This document shows, piece by piece, positions 1-8,970 of a stretch of DNA of 29,514 nucleotides. Under the pieces are notes generated by a model. The model was not told where the DNA came from. It saw only the letters and a program-made list of their open reading frames with translations, and made no database searches. The stretch comes from a virus: IMG/VR virus record IMGVR_UViG_3300017818_000073, positions 1-29,514 of that record; one strand, given 5' to 3'. The position numbers and the translations under genes are program-made. The first letter of the stretch is position 1. Each line of letters begins with the position of its first letter.

Positions 1-1
1 A

Positions 2-1921
2 GATGATGACACTCAATCGGATTCAGGTGCTGTTTATATATACACAAAATCTGGTGGTACTTGGTCACAGCAAGCTAAAATTAAAGCTGATACACCAGTT
101 AATAGTCAACGAATGTCACAAGATGCTATAGATCTCTCTGATGATGGAAATACATTAATAGCTGGTGCTTACCGCGATAGCACCAATCTCGGAAAAACAT
201 ATATATTTACAAGATCTGGATCCACATGGTCAGAACAAGCTGCATTAACATCTAGTGATGCAACTGCTAGTCAAAGATTTGGTCATTCAGTTGGTATATC
301 TGGTGATGGTAATACTGCAGCAATAGGTGCTTTTTTTGATACTAGTGAAAAAGGGGCTTTCTATATATTCACGAGATCGGGTTCTACGTGGACACAACAA
401 GTTAAAATAGCTGGACCTAATACAGTAGCTGGAGTAAGTGGTCAATCGGTTAATGAGAAATTTGGCACTGGAGTTCGTATGTCTGGAGATGGAGGCACTG
501 TTATAGTTTCAGCACCTGAGGCTGATAAAGTAAATGTCCAGATAGGTGCTTTATATGTTTATACTGGATCTGGATCATCTTGGACTCAAGCTATAAAATT
601 ATTTAGATCTACACATGAGGCTACTGCTAATAGTTATGCTGCTTATAATACAGATATATCTCATGACGGTAATATAATTTTACTTGGAGCCAATGGTGAA
701 GATGATGGTGGAAATTCAAATACTGGTGCAGCTTATGCGTTTGCAGCACCTGTAGCGTCAACTCCAGATTGGACAGCTGCAGCTCAAGAAGCTCAGCTAT
801 CACCATCATATACGCTGGCTAACTATCAAAATTTTGGATATAGTGTTGATATCAAAGGCGATAGGGCTTTAGTTGGAGCACAAGGTGTTGATAGTAATGC
901 AGGTAAAGTGCTTTATTTTACAAGAGCTTACGAAGGATCAGCATGGACTTTACAACAAACATTTACAGGAAGTAATACTGAGGGTGGTGATTTTTTTGGT
1001 ACTGATGTAGCAATGGATGAAAATGGAACTACGTGCGTTGTTGGTGCACCAGCAGAAGACACTGGCGCAACTCAAGCTGGCATGATTTATGTTTTTACTC
1101 TAAGTGGAAATACATGGACTCAAACAGCACAACTACAAACAAGCGACACTAGAGCTAACTATGATAGCTTTGGCCAATCAGTTTCTATATACAATGGTAC
1201 GATTGCTGCTAGTGCTCCTCAAAAAGACGGCCAAGGTGCTTGTTATGTTTTCACTGGTTCAGGCTCTAGTTGGACGCAACAAGCAAAAGTAGTATCATCA
1301 GATATAGCATCTAGTGATCAATTTGGAAGAGCCATATCTTTATGGGATGACAGTTTATTAGTCGGTGCTTATTACGAAGATCCTGGTAATGTTAATCTTG
1401 CAGGATCTGCATACGTGTTTACAAGATCTGGCTCATCGTGGTCACAACAAGCCAAATTAACAGCTTCTGACGCTGCAGCTAGTGATGTCTTTGGATCAGA
1501 AGTGTGTTTAGTGGGAGACACTGCTATAGTAGGTGCTTATAATAATGACGATGATGGAACAAATTCAGGATCAGCTTATGTTTATGCAAGATCTGGCTCA
1601 TCGTGGTCACAACAACAAAAGTTGACAGCTTCTGACGCAGCGGCCGGTGATCAATTTGGCGTTGCAGTTGCAATTAATAAAACAGACGAAGATGTTGTAG
1701 TAGTAGGAGCTCAAAGTAATGATGGTGGTAAAGCATACACATTTACAAGATCTGGATCAACATGGACTCAACAGCAAGTATTTACAAGATCAGATGTTGC
1801 ATCAACAGATGGATTTGGAAATGCAATTGTAGTAGATAATTCTTCAATTATTATAGGTGATTATCAAGGTGACGAGGGTAGTTATACTAGCTCTGGAGCA
1901 GCGTTTGTATTTAAAGCATAA
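2..1921 (+). CDS. FG-GAP-repeat tail fibre/adhesin-like protein, 5' truncated
   Basis: The reading frame is open from base 2, so the window cuts into this gene and its N-terminus is missing; the ATG at 113 is internal. The visible part is about 640 residues of tandem 50-60 residue blades, each of the form: D.FG, then S.DG.T..VGA, then G..YVFTRSGSTWTQQ. I count about eleven copies of the aromatic TRSGSTW-type strand. This is the pattern of FG-GAP (integrin-alpha-type) beta-propellers, which bind proteins or glycans on cell surfaces. It lies just upstream of a second such gene and the neck genes, where T4-like phages keep fibre and baseplate genes, so a host-recognition role is inferred. No catalytic motif or membrane segment is visible. 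Blades differ most near residues 200-260 of the visible part. Identity as a repeat protein is clear; the exact virion location is not. Confidence 0.75.
   Translation, partial: DDDTQSDSGAVYIYTKSGGTWSQQAKIKADTPVNSQRMSQDAIDLSDDGNTLIAGAYRDSTNLGKTYIFTRSGSTWSEQAALTSSDATASQRFGHSVGISGDGNTAAIGAFFDTSEKGAFYIFTRSGSTWTQQVKIAGPNTVAGVSGQSVNEKFGTGVRMSGDGGTVIVSAPEADKVNVQIGALYVYTGSGSSWTQAIKLFRSTHEATANSYAAYNTDISHDGNIILLGANGEDDGGNSNTGAAYAFAAPVASTPDWTAAAQEAQLSPSYTLANYQNFGYSVDIKGDRALVGAQGVDSNAGKVLYFTRAYEGSAWTLQQTFTGSNTEGGDFFGTDVAMDENGTTCVVGAPAEDTGATQAGMIYVFTLSGNTWTQTAQLQTSDTRANYDSFGQSVSIYNGTIAASAPQKDGQGACYVFTGSGSSWTQQAKVVSSDIASSDQFGRAISLWDDSLLVGAYYEDPGNVNLAGSAYVFTRSGSSWSQQAKLTASDAAASDVFGSEVCLVGDTAIVGAYNNDDDGTNSGSAYVYARSGSSWSQQQKLTASDAAAGDQFGVAVAINKTDEDVVVVGAQSNDGGKAYTFTRSGSTWTQQQVFTRSDVASTDGFGNAIVVDNSSIIIGDYQGDEGSYTSSGAAFVFKA
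1422..1615 (+). repeat. 29-bp exact direct repeat pair inside the first fibre gene
   Basis: The same 29-base string, encoding the RSGSSWSQQ strand of two neighbouring blades, occurs at 1422-1450 and 1587-1615 (165 bases apart, one blade). Flanking codons for the following TASDAAA segment are also nearly the same. Conservation at synonymous positions points to a recent blade duplication. Confidence 0.7.
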
Positions 1922-1929
1922 TGAAATTA

Positions 1930-1937
1930 TATAAATA
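1930..1937 (+). promoter_or_regulatory. T4-type late promoter (TATAAATA) before the 1249-aa fibre gene
   Basis: An exact match to the T4 late octamer lies in the 48-base gap between the two fibre genes, 32 bases ahead of the ATG at 1970. Late transcription by gp55-RNA polymerase would start near 1943 and leave a 27-base leader. Confidence 0.75.
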
Positions 1938-1969
1938 AGAGAATAAACATAAACAATTAGAGATAGTTA

Positions 1970-4900
1970 ATGTCAACCGCAATTAAAACAAAATTTAATG
2001 TTGATAAAATAGAAACTTCAGAAAGTCTTAAGCTTGGTGGCACAACCGCAACAAGTCTTATTGATTCTAGCACCGTTACATCTATAGGTACTTCTTCTTC
2101 AGTAGCTCTCTCTATAGTTCAAAATGCTGGAAACCCATCAGCAAAGATATACGATTCTGCAGAGCTTTTGCCAGGAAGTGCTGATTCTGGTTCAATGGCA
2201 TTAGTAACAGAAACTAATAGATTATACATTTGGAATGGAACTGGTTGGTACAATATTGCTTTAGTTAATACTTCTCCAACGTTAAGTACTACTCCTGATT
2301 CTAATTATACAATGGATTCAGTTGGAGCGTCATTAACAGTTACTATGGTAGCATCAGATCCAGAAGAATTGCCAATAACGTATTCATATCTTTCAGATTC
2401 AGCATCTAACTTTGTATCAATTACTCAAGACTCAGGTGTATTTACTATTTCATCATTAACTCAAGCTCAACTCGATTCCAACGGAGTCAGTTCTGGTGGT
2501 ACATTTAGTATTACATTTAGAGCAACAGATGGCGTTAATATAGCGCCAGCGGTAAGTAGTTTCACATTAACTCTTGCTGTAACATATGATTGGTCAACAA
2601 CATCTCAAGCTAATAAGATAACTGCATCTGATGCTGCTAATAATGATTTCTTTGGTAACGTTGTTGACATAGATGGTGATTACGCTGTAGTAGGAGCTCG
2701 AGGTAATAAGGCTGTTTACATTTACAAAGCATCAGATCTTAGTTGGGCTTATGGACAACAACAAGCTAATTTTCAAGGTGCAGATGTTGGTGGTAATAGT
2801 TTTTATGGACAGGGTCTAGAAATTTCCAATGATGGAAACACTACTGCAGTCGGAGCTAGAGGTGATTATGCTATCTACGTTCATACTAGATCTGGATCAA
2901 CATGGTCTCAACAACAGAAAATTACAGTATCCGGACAATCGGGTCATATTGGTCGTGTTGTATCTCTTTCCGGCGACGGAGACACAGTTGCTTTTTCTGA
3001 CGCTATCTATAGCACCAATAATATTGGTAGAGTGTATGTTTGGACTAGATCTGGGTCAACTTGGTCATCAGAAACAATTATAGAATATGATGATGCAGAT
3101 GCTGATTTAGATTCAGGTGATAGATTTGGAAGTTCTTTAGCGTTAACGGATGATGGTAATACATTAGTAATAGGTTGTTTTAAAGAAGATCAGGATGGGA
3201 GTAACACAGGAGGTGTTTATGTTTTTACAAGATCAGGTTCAACGTGGTCTTTTCAACAAAGACTTCAATCTAATCCCGTTATAACCAATTCTGAATTTGG
3301 TAATGAAAGACACGGTGTAGGAATTTCTGGAGATGGAAATTATATAGTAGTAGGAGCAGGTGGTTCGAATAAATCACACGTATTTAATTTATCTGGAGGT
3401 ACATGGTCTCAACAAGCAATATTAACACCAAGTGGTGGTAGCCCTGGAACGAACGCCCCATCTGTTGATATATCACAAAGTGGTGATACGGTAATAGTGG
3501 GGGTGCCGCTTTCTGATGGAGAAGCTTCTAATGCTGGTGCTGCATATGTATTTACGAGATCAGGCTCAACTTGGACTCAAGAAGCAAGATTAAACCATTC
3601 AACAGCTGCGTCAAATGATTATTTTGGATGGGACGTAGGTATATCAAATGATGGAAACACTGCTATTGTTTCAGCTTATGCGGATGACATAAGTTCTAGT
3701 ACTGATGCCGGTTCAGCATTCGTTTTTACGAGATCTGGTACAACTTGGACTCAACAAAAAGAGTTAAACCAAAGTACGGTATACGCTGAAAGTTATTTTG
3801 GTTATCAATCAAGAATTTCTGGAGATGCAACAACTGCAATAGTAAGCGCAAATGGTTATGATACTTTATCTTCACCGTATGATGTTGGTATGGTGTACAT
3901 ATACGAGCAGGCACGCCAATGGACAGAACAAACAAAGATACAAGAAACAACATTCGGATCCAATTTCGGTCATTCTGTATCAATATCTGGTGACACAGTA
4001 GTAGTAGGTTCAAACAATACAGATGTTAATAGTCCAGATGGAACAAAGTCTTATGTATATACGAGAGCTAGTTACAACTTAACGAATGCATCATACGCTA
4101 GTAAAACTTATTCATTTGCTTCTGTAGATAATGGACCTACTGGATTTGCATTTAACAGTGATGGAACTAAATTATTTTTTGTTGGTTGGCAACAAACACT
4201 CATCAACAGTACTACTGGTGGTTGTTATCAGTATAGTTTATCTACAGCTTACGACGTTTCGACTGCAACTTACGATAACGTTTCTTTAGATTTAAGTAGC
4301 CAAATGACACAACCTATGGGAATGAATTTTAGTTCAGATGGAACTAAATTGTTTGTTCTCGATAATCAAGCAAGTGTTAATGGAGATGTTGTATTTCAAT
4401 ATAATTTGTCGACAGCATTTGATTTAAGCACAGCATCGTATAGTAATAATAGTTTAGATGTTAGTTCGTACGAGACAATAGCATCCGGAATAGATTTTAA
4501 ACCCGATGGAACAAAAATGTTTGTAGTGGGAGAGCAAACAGATACTATCCGCGCTTGGAATCTTTCAAGTGCTTGGGATCTTTCAACTGCATCGTATGCT
4601 AGTGAAACTTATAGTGTTTCATCACAAGATGGTCTTCCAACTGGATTCACATTTAACAGTACTGGAACTAAGATGTACTTCGTTGGTCGTACAAATCATG
4701 ATATATATCAATATAGCTTATCTACTGCATGGGATGTTTCAACTGCATCTTATGATAGTATTAGTTTAGATGTTAGTAGTCAAGAAGGAGATCAACCGCG
4801 TCAGATTAGATTTAATTCAGATGGAAGTAAATTGTGGATGATAGGCTCTGTTAGTGATTCAATTTTTGAATATAGTGTACCTGAAACGTGGTCTTTACAA

Positions 4901-5719
4901 CAAAAAGTTGATCCGTCTCAAGCTCATCAGGATGATCAGTTTGGAAAACAAAGAACGATGAAATTAGATAAGTCTAATAACAATCAATTCATTGCAGGTG
5001 CATACAGCGAAGATGAAAGTTATTCTGCAGAAGGTGCTGTTTATATATTCACAAGATCAGGTTCAACGTGGTCAGAACAGCAAAGAATAGTACCTTCAGA
5101 CGGAGCAATAAACTCTAACTATGGTATAACTGCAGACATTTCTGGTGATTACGCAGTGTTTGGCGGTCGACCTGGTAACAATTTTGCAGTCTATGTTTGG
5201 ACTAGGTCTGGGTCTACATGGAGCCAACAAACAAAGCTCACACAACCATCTGGCCACACAAACTCTCAATATGCTTATGATAGTGGTTTATCAATAAATC
5301 AAGCTGGAGATACAATAGCAGTTGGTGCATATGGAAACAGTTCCACTCAAGCAGGAAAGGTGTTTATTTTTACAAGATCAGGTTCGACTTGGACAAATCA
5401 AGCTGTAATTCAACCTTCTGATACTGCTAATGGTGACTTTTTTGGATGGGAGTGTAGGCTAGACAGCACTGGTGATATTTTAGTAGTAGGTGCAAAAACA
5501 GCAGGCACTGGCGGAAAGGCATATGTATTCACAAGAGATGGTGCAACTTGGACTCAACAAGCAAATATTACAGCTTCAGATGTCGCTAGTAATTGGGAAT
5601 TTGGTGAAGATGTGGGTATTAGTGGTGGAGACGGTAGATTAATAGTTGGAGCTAGACAATATAGCTCAAGTGCAAGTGGAAAAGGTGCAGCTTATATTTT
5701 TACAGCATCAGAATCTTAA
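1970..5719 (+). CDS. mosaic tail fibre/adhesin: Ig-like domain plus two kinds of beta-propeller repeat
   Basis: A 1249-residue protein with four visible parts. Residues 1-100 form a fibre-type N-terminus with the motif LYIWNGTGW (85-93). Residues about 101-205 look like a cadherin/Ig-like beta-sandwich ending in TLAVTYDW. Residues about 206-700 are FG-GAP blades like those of the preceding gene (FTRSGSTW strands). Residues about 700-975 are a different repeat, roughly five blades with GF.FNSDGTK.F.VG followed by YSLSTA.DVSTASY, resembling WD/YVTN-type propellers. FG-GAP blades resume from about 975 to the C-terminus. No signal peptide, membrane segment or catalytic motif is seen. It has its own late promoter and is followed 32 bases later by gene 13. 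A host-attachment role is inferred from architecture and position; the family is marine-phage-like, but no exact homologue is named. Confidence 0.75.
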   Translation: MSTAIKTKFNVDKIETSESLKLGGTTATSLIDSSTVTSIGTSSSVALSIVQNAGNPSAKIYDSAELLPGSADSGSMALVTETNRLYIWNGTGWYNIALVNTSPTLSTTPDSNYTMDSVGASLTVTMVASDPEELPITYSYLSDSASNFVSITQDSGVFTISSLTQAQLDSNGVSSGGTFSITFRATDGVNIAPAVSSFTLTLAVTYDWSTTSQANKITASDAANNDFFGNVVDIDGDYAVVGARGNKAVYIYKASDLSWAYGQQQANFQGADVGGNSFYGQGLEISNDGNTTAVGARGDYAIYVHTRSGSTWSQQQKITVSGQSGHIGRVVSLSGDGDTVAFSDAIYSTNNIGRVYVWTRSGSTWSSETIIEYDDADADLDSGDRFGSSLALTDDGNTLVIGCFKEDQDGSNTGGVYVFTRSGSTWSFQQRLQSNPVITNSEFGNERHGVGISGDGNYIVVGAGGSNKSHVFNLSGGTWSQQAILTPSGGSPGTNAPSVDISQSGDTVIVGVPLSDGEASNAGAAYVFTRSGSTWTQEARLNHSTAASNDYFGWDVGISNDGNTAIVSAYADDISSSTDAGSAFVFTRSGTTWTQQKELNQSTVYAESYFGYQSRISGDATTAIVSANGYDTLSSPYDVGMVYIYEQARQWTEQTKIQETTFGSNFGHSVSISGDTVVVGSNNTDVNSPDGTKSYVYTRASYNLTNASYASKTYSFASVDNGPTGFAFNSDGTKLFFVGWQQTLINSTTGGCYQYSLSTAYDVSTATYDNVSLDLSSQMTQPMGMNFSSDGTKLFVLDNQASVNGDVVFQYNLSTAFDLSTASYSNNSLDVSSYETIASGIDFKPDGTKMFVVGEQTDTIRAWNLSSAWDLSTASYASETYSVSSQDGLPTGFTFNSTGTKMYFVGRTNHDIYQYSLSTAWDVSTASYDSISLDVSSQEGDQPRQIRFNSDGSKLWMIGSVSDSIFEYSVPETWSLQQKVDPSQAHQDDQFGKQRTMKLDKSNNNQFIAGAYSEDESYSAEGAVYIFTRSGSTWSEQQRIVPSDGAINSNYGITADISGDYAVFGGRPGNNFAVYVWTRSGSTWSQQTKLTQPSGHTNSQYAYDSGLSINQAGDTIAVGAYGNSSTQAGKVFIFTRSGSTWTNQAVIQPSDTANGDFFGWECRLDSTGDILVVGAKTAGTGGKAYVFTRDGATWTQQANITASDVASNWEFGEDVGISGGDGRLIVGARQYSSSASGKGAAYIFTASES
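4070..4893 (+). repeat. five-blade WD/YVTN-like repeat block inserted between FG-GAP blades
   Basis: Within the 1249-residue protein this block repeats a unit of about 55 residues: P.GF.F.SDGTK.F.VG, then QYSLSTA(F/Y/W)D(V/L)STA(S/T)Y, then SLDVSSQ. Four STASY-type copies sit near 4255, 4420, 4580 and 4735. It shares no motif with the RSGSTW blades on either side. Confidence 0.7.
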
Positions 5720-5724
5720 ATTAT

Positions 5725-5732
5725 TATAAATA
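5725..5732 (+). promoter_or_regulatory. late promoter (TATAAATA) before gene 13
   Basis: Exact late octamer in the 32-base gap, 19 bases ahead of the gene 13 ATG. The expected start site is near 5738, so the AAAAGGA ribosome-binding site (5737-5742) would lie at the very 5' end of the mRNA. Confidence 0.8.
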
Positions 5733-5751
5733 GTATAAAAGGATTTAAAAA

Positions 5752-6507
5752 ATGGCAACTCCAACATCACGTGCAACTCTTATAGACTATTGCAAAAGAC
5801 GTCTCGGGGAACCAGTTATCGAAGTTAATGTTGATGAAGATCAATTGGAAGACCGAGTAGACGAAGCTTTACAATATTATCGTGAGTTTCATTCAGATGC
5901 CACAGTAAGAACATATCTTAAACATCAAGTCACAGCTACTGATGTTACTAATGAATATATTACATTAGCTGATAATATTATTTTTGTTTCAAAAATGTTT
6001 CCGTTATCGAGTTCATTTAATAATTCTAGAAACTTTTTTGATATTAAGTATCAAATGATGTTAAACGATATTGCAGATCTTATGAATTTTGCAGGTGATT
6101 TAGCTTATTATGAACAAATGCAGCAATACTTATCGTTATTAGATATGAAATTAAACGGTACACCACAGGTTCAATTTTCAAGAAGACAAAATAGATTATA
6201 CATCTTCGGCGATTTTGCTGATGGTGATATTAAAGAAGGCGATTATATAGTCGCAGAAGTTTATACAGAAGTAAGTGAAACTGATCATACTTCAATATTC
6301 AATGACATGTTTATTAAAGAATATACCACTGCATTAATTAAACAACAGTGGGGTCAAAACTTAATTAAGTTTGAAGGCATGCAATTACCCGGAGGAGTCA
6401 TTTTAAACGGAAGACAAATATATGATGATGCGACTGGAGAGATCGCAACTCTTAGAGAGAACTTGAGATTAGAACACGAATTTCCACCAGACTTTTTCGT
6501 AGGATGA
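5752..6507 (+). CDS. 13: neck protein gp13
   Basis: A 251-residue protein that matches T4-like gp13, the neck protein that joins with gp14 on the filled head so that the tail can attach. The N-terminal ATPTSRATLIDYCKRRLGEP segment and the acidic VDEDQLEDRVDEALQYYREFH helix are typical of the marine T4-like version. T4 gp13 is somewhat longer, at about 309 residues. The start at 5752 is supported by AAAAGGA at 5737-5742 and by the late promoter just upstream. It is followed at one base by gene 14, and 13-14-15-16-17 is the standard late gene order. Nothing looks broken. Function is by family and synteny, not by a catalytic motif. Confidence 0.88.
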   Translation: MATPTSRATLIDYCKRRLGEPVIEVNVDEDQLEDRVDEALQYYREFHSDATVRTYLKHQVTATDVTNEYITLADNIIFVSKMFPLSSSFNNSRNFFDIKYQMMLNDIADLMNFAGDLAYYEQMQQYLSLLDMKLNGTPQVQFSRRQNRLYIFGDFADGDIKEGDYIVAEVYTEVSETDHTSIFNDMFIKEYTTALIKQQWGQNLIKFEGMQLPGGVILNGRQIYDDATGEIATLRENLRLEHEFPPDFFVG

Positions 6508-6508
6508 T

Positions 6509-7390
6509 ATGGCTACAAACTTCTATTTCAGTCAAAAAGTACGATCAGAGCAAAAGCTTTATGAAGATATAGTCATTGAAGCACTCAAGACCTATGGTCA
6601 AGACGTGTACTATTTACCAAGAGACATTGTAAATGAAGATAAGATACTAGGTGATGATCCAGTATCAAGCTTCAACTCATCTTATAAAGTTGAAATGTAT
6701 ATCGAAAACACTGAAGGCTTCGACGGTGAAGGAGATTTGTTTACTCGATTCGGTGTAGAGATAAGAGATGAAGCTACCTTTATTGTTTCCCGTAGAAGAT
6801 GGGAACAAACTATACAAAGATATGATAATGAAATTACAGTTTCAAGACCTGCAGAAGGTGATGTGATATATTTACCTTTAAGTAAATCTTTCTTTCAGAT
6901 ATCGCATGTTGAGCACGAACAACCTTTTTATCAATTAAGCAATCTTCCAGTATATAAATTAAGATGTCAGTTATTTGAATACACTGGCGAGCAAATGGAT
7001 ACAGGTGTAGATGTTCTAGATAATTTAGAAGGTGCATACGCGTACAAATATATTTTATCATTAAACAATTTAAGTGCTGCTTCATTTAAAGTAGGTGAAA
7101 CTATCACATCTCCAAGTGGTGACACGACAATGAGAGGTGAGGTTGTTAAATTTTCTGACTCAGATAATAAGCTTCATGTAATTCATGCAGGTGCAGATGA
7201 TGGTAAATACCATACGTTTGTAGACAGCGCAACTGTAACAGGACTAACTACTAATGCTACAGGCGTTATAACTCTTGTAGTTGAAGATAATCAATTATCT
7301 CAGAATGAACAAAATACAGATTTTTCAACAGGTGCAGACTTTATTGATTTTAGCGAGTCTAATCCATTCGGCGATGTGAGTAATAACTAA
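6509..7390 (+). CDS. 14: neck protein gp14
   Basis: A 293-residue protein in the gp14 position, starting N-terminally with ATNFYFSQKVRSEQKLYEDIV as marine T4-like gp14 proteins do. It partners gp13 in the neck that seals the head and receives the tail. AGGA at 6501-6504 supports the ATG at 6509. The segment FFQISHVEHEQPFYQLSNLPVYKL near residues 128-152 is a conserved beta-rich block. Residues about 180-260 (from ILSLNNLSAASFKVGETI) look like a separate beta domain rich in Thr/Val/Gly that T4 gp14 (about 256 residues) may lack. Its last base overlaps the A of the gene 15 start (TAATG), which indicates coupled translation. Confidence 0.87.
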   Translation: MATNFYFSQKVRSEQKLYEDIVIEALKTYGQDVYYLPRDIVNEDKILGDDPVSSFNSSYKVEMYIENTEGFDGEGDLFTRFGVEIRDEATFIVSRRRWEQTIQRYDNEITVSRPAEGDVIYLPLSKSFFQISHVEHEQPFYQLSNLPVYKLRCQLFEYTGEQMDTGVDVLDNLEGAYAYKYILSLNNLSAASFKVGETITSPSGDTTMRGEVVKFSDSDNKLHVIHAGADDGKYHTFVDSATVTGLTTNATGVITLVVEDNQLSQNEQNTDFSTGADFIDFSESNPFGDVSNN

Positions 7391-8181
7391 TGTTCGGTAC
7401 ACATTTCTATCATTCAAAAACTAAAAAAGCGGTAGCGCTGTTCGGCAGGCTTTTTAACAACATTTATATTATTCGTAAAAATTCTTCAGGCGCCGTTATT
7501 AGTCAATTAAAGGTACCTTTATCATATGCACCAAAAGCAAAATATCTCGAAAGAATAAGAGAGAATCCTAATTTAAATGAAGATACACAAGTTGCAATTA
7601 AGTTGCCTAGAATGTCATTTGAAATTACTTCAATAGCTTATGATGCTCAAAGACAATTGGCAAAAGTTGGTAACTTTACAACAATATCTTCAGATGGTGA
7701 TGTTACAAAGAGACAAAAGTTTTTTAATCCTGTTCCATATTCAATAAACTTTCAACTTAATGCATATGCTAAATCACAGGACGATGCGTTGCAAATAGTT
7801 GAGCAGATATTACCAACTTTTAATCCTCAGTACGCTCTTACAATAAAGCCATTTCAAACTGAGTATCCGAATTTCAAAGAAGATATACAAGTAATAATTA
7901 ATGGTGTAAGTTTTTCTGATGATTTCGAAGGAGCAATGGAGCAGAGAAGAACAATAATTTACAGTTTGGACTTTGAGATGAAGCTAAGTTATCACGGTCC
8001 AATCACAGACAATAGTATCATACGTGATGCTAGAACAAAGATATTTGACATCAATGCTGGTTTAAATGATTCAGATATAGGATTAGAAACTATAGTAGTT
8101 ACTCCTAATCCATCTGACGTTATCGGTCTCGATGACAGTACCTTTGGATTTTCAACAACAATTTTGGATAGTGCGAGTTAA
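7390..8181 (+). CDS. 15: tail completion / sheath stabiliser gp15
   Basis: A 263-residue protein close in length to T4 gp15 (272). In T4 it forms the terminator ring that caps the tail and binds the neck. The start FGTHFYHSKTKKAVALFGRLFNNIYI and the central block LPRMSFEITSIAYDAQRQL are characteristic of marine T4-like gp15. The block FNPVPYSINFQLNAYAKSQDDALQIVEQILPTF (about 116-148) suggests an alpha/beta fold like that of other tail terminators. The start overlaps gene 14 as TAATG. It ends 2 bases before the nuclease gene at 8184, which is an insertion relative to enteric T4. Confidence 0.87.
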   Translation: MFGTHFYHSKTKKAVALFGRLFNNIYIIRKNSSGAVISQLKVPLSYAPKAKYLERIRENPNLNEDTQVAIKLPRMSFEITSIAYDAQRQLAKVGNFTTISSDGDVTKRQKFFNPVPYSINFQLNAYAKSQDDALQIVEQILPTFNPQYALTIKPFQTEYPNFKEDIQVIINGVSFSDDFEGAMEQRRTIIYSLDFEMKLSYHGPITDNSIIRDARTKIFDINAGLNDSDIGLETIVVTPNPSDVIGLDDSTFGFSTTILDSAS

Positions 8182-8183
8182 CA

Positions 8184-8600
8184 ATGTATGAATATAGAGT
8201 AAAGATCGTTAAGATAGTCGATGGTGATACCGTTGATGTTGATATTGATTTAGGTTTTGGTGTATGGATGCACAAAGAACGCATAAGATTATTTGGTATA
8301 GACACGCCCGAATCAAGAACTCGAGATTTAGAAGAAAAGAAATATGGATTAGCTGCTAAAAAATTTCTGACAGGCATGTTAGATGATGAAGGTGGTATTA
8401 TACTTAAGACACATAAAGATAAAACTGGTAAGTTTGGAAGAATACTAGGTGAATTGTGGAGAACAACGAACTATGCTGATCAGTCTATAAATAATTATAT
8501 GATTGACAAACACCATGCAGTAATGTACCTAGGACAATCTAAAGATGATATTCAAGAACAGCATATTAAAAATCGTGAGTTTGTGAACTTAGATGAGTGA
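8184..8600 (+). CDS. staphylococcal-nuclease-like (thermonuclease) protein
   Basis: A 138-residue SNase-fold protein. The motif VDGDT (residues 12-16) gives the metal-binding aspartates. RIRLFGIDTPE follows, with Arg35, Asp40, Thr41 and Glu43 matching the classic SNase catalytic set, and FGR (Arg86) matches the second catalytic arginine. The enzyme is therefore predicted to be an active Ca2+-dependent nuclease cutting DNA or RNA. No signal peptide is seen, so it should act in the infected cell. It sits between tail gene 15 and terminase gene 16 and overlaps the latter by 8 bases, so it is made with the packaging genes. Roles in host DNA breakdown or in trimming packaging or recombination intermediates are possible and not distinguishable here. 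No clear Shine-Dalgarno is seen, which suggests coupling to gene 15. Confidence 0.85.
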   Translation: MYEYRVKIVKIVDGDTVDVDIDLGFGVWMHKERIRLFGIDTPESRTRDLEEKKYGLAAKKFLTGMLDDEGGIILKTHKDKTGKFGRILGELWRTTNYADQSINNYMIDKHHAVMYLGQSKDDIQEQHIKNREFVNLDE

Positions 8601-8970
8601 TAAAAAAGATATGGAAAAGTTTTTTCCGCCTGAAGAAAAAAATATCGATAATGATTACAAGTATTCTCGTGATACTTATTATGAATTAGTTGAAAAAGGA
8701 AAACAGAGTTTAGAACTCATGATGGAGGTTGCGCGTGAAAGTGAGCATCCTCGAGCTTTTGAAGTCTTATCAGGAATGATAAAAAATATTTCTGATGTAA
8801 ATGATAGACTTATGGACCTGAATAAGAAAAAGAAAGATATTGACAAGAAAGATGAGATTAAGAAAGTTGAAAACACTACAAATAATCTTTTTGTTGGTTC
8901 CACAACTGAGCTTCAAAAGCTACTAAAGAATGAATCGGAAATGGTCAATGTCACGCCAAAACCAGAATGA
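8593..8970 (+). CDS. 16: small terminase subunit gp16
   Basis: A 125-residue, highly charged, mostly helical protein directly ahead of the large terminase. The central block YYELVEKGKQSLELMMEVA through RAFEVLSGMIKNISDVNDRLM, followed by a Lys-rich coiled coil (KKKKDIDKKDEIKK), is the pattern of T4-like gp16. That protein forms rings that recognise concatemeric DNA and regulate the gp17 motor. It is shorter than T4 gp16 (164). It overlaps the nuclease gene by 8 bases and the gene 17 frame by about 40 bases if gene 17 begins at 8930. No helix-turn-helix is obvious by eye; assignment rests on sequence pattern plus synteny. Confidence 0.82.
   Translation: MSDKKDMEKFFPPEEKNIDNDYKYSRDTYYELVEKGKQSLELMMEVARESEHPRAFEVLSGMIKNISDVNDRLMDLNKKKKDIDKKDEIKKVENTTNNLFVGSTTELQKLLKNESEMVNVTPKPE

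Noticed and set aside
3726-4013. Open frame on the minus strand within the fibre gene
   Set aside because: It is a shadow of the repeat-coding strand, low in complexity, with no ribosome-binding site. Other minus-strand frames in the window are rejected for the same reasons.
8486-8493. TATAAATA inside the nuclease gene, about 100 bases ahead of gene 16
   Set aside because: It is inside coding sequence in AT-rich DNA, unlike the other copies, which lie in spacers. A chance match is likely, although a role for genes 16/17 cannot be excluded.
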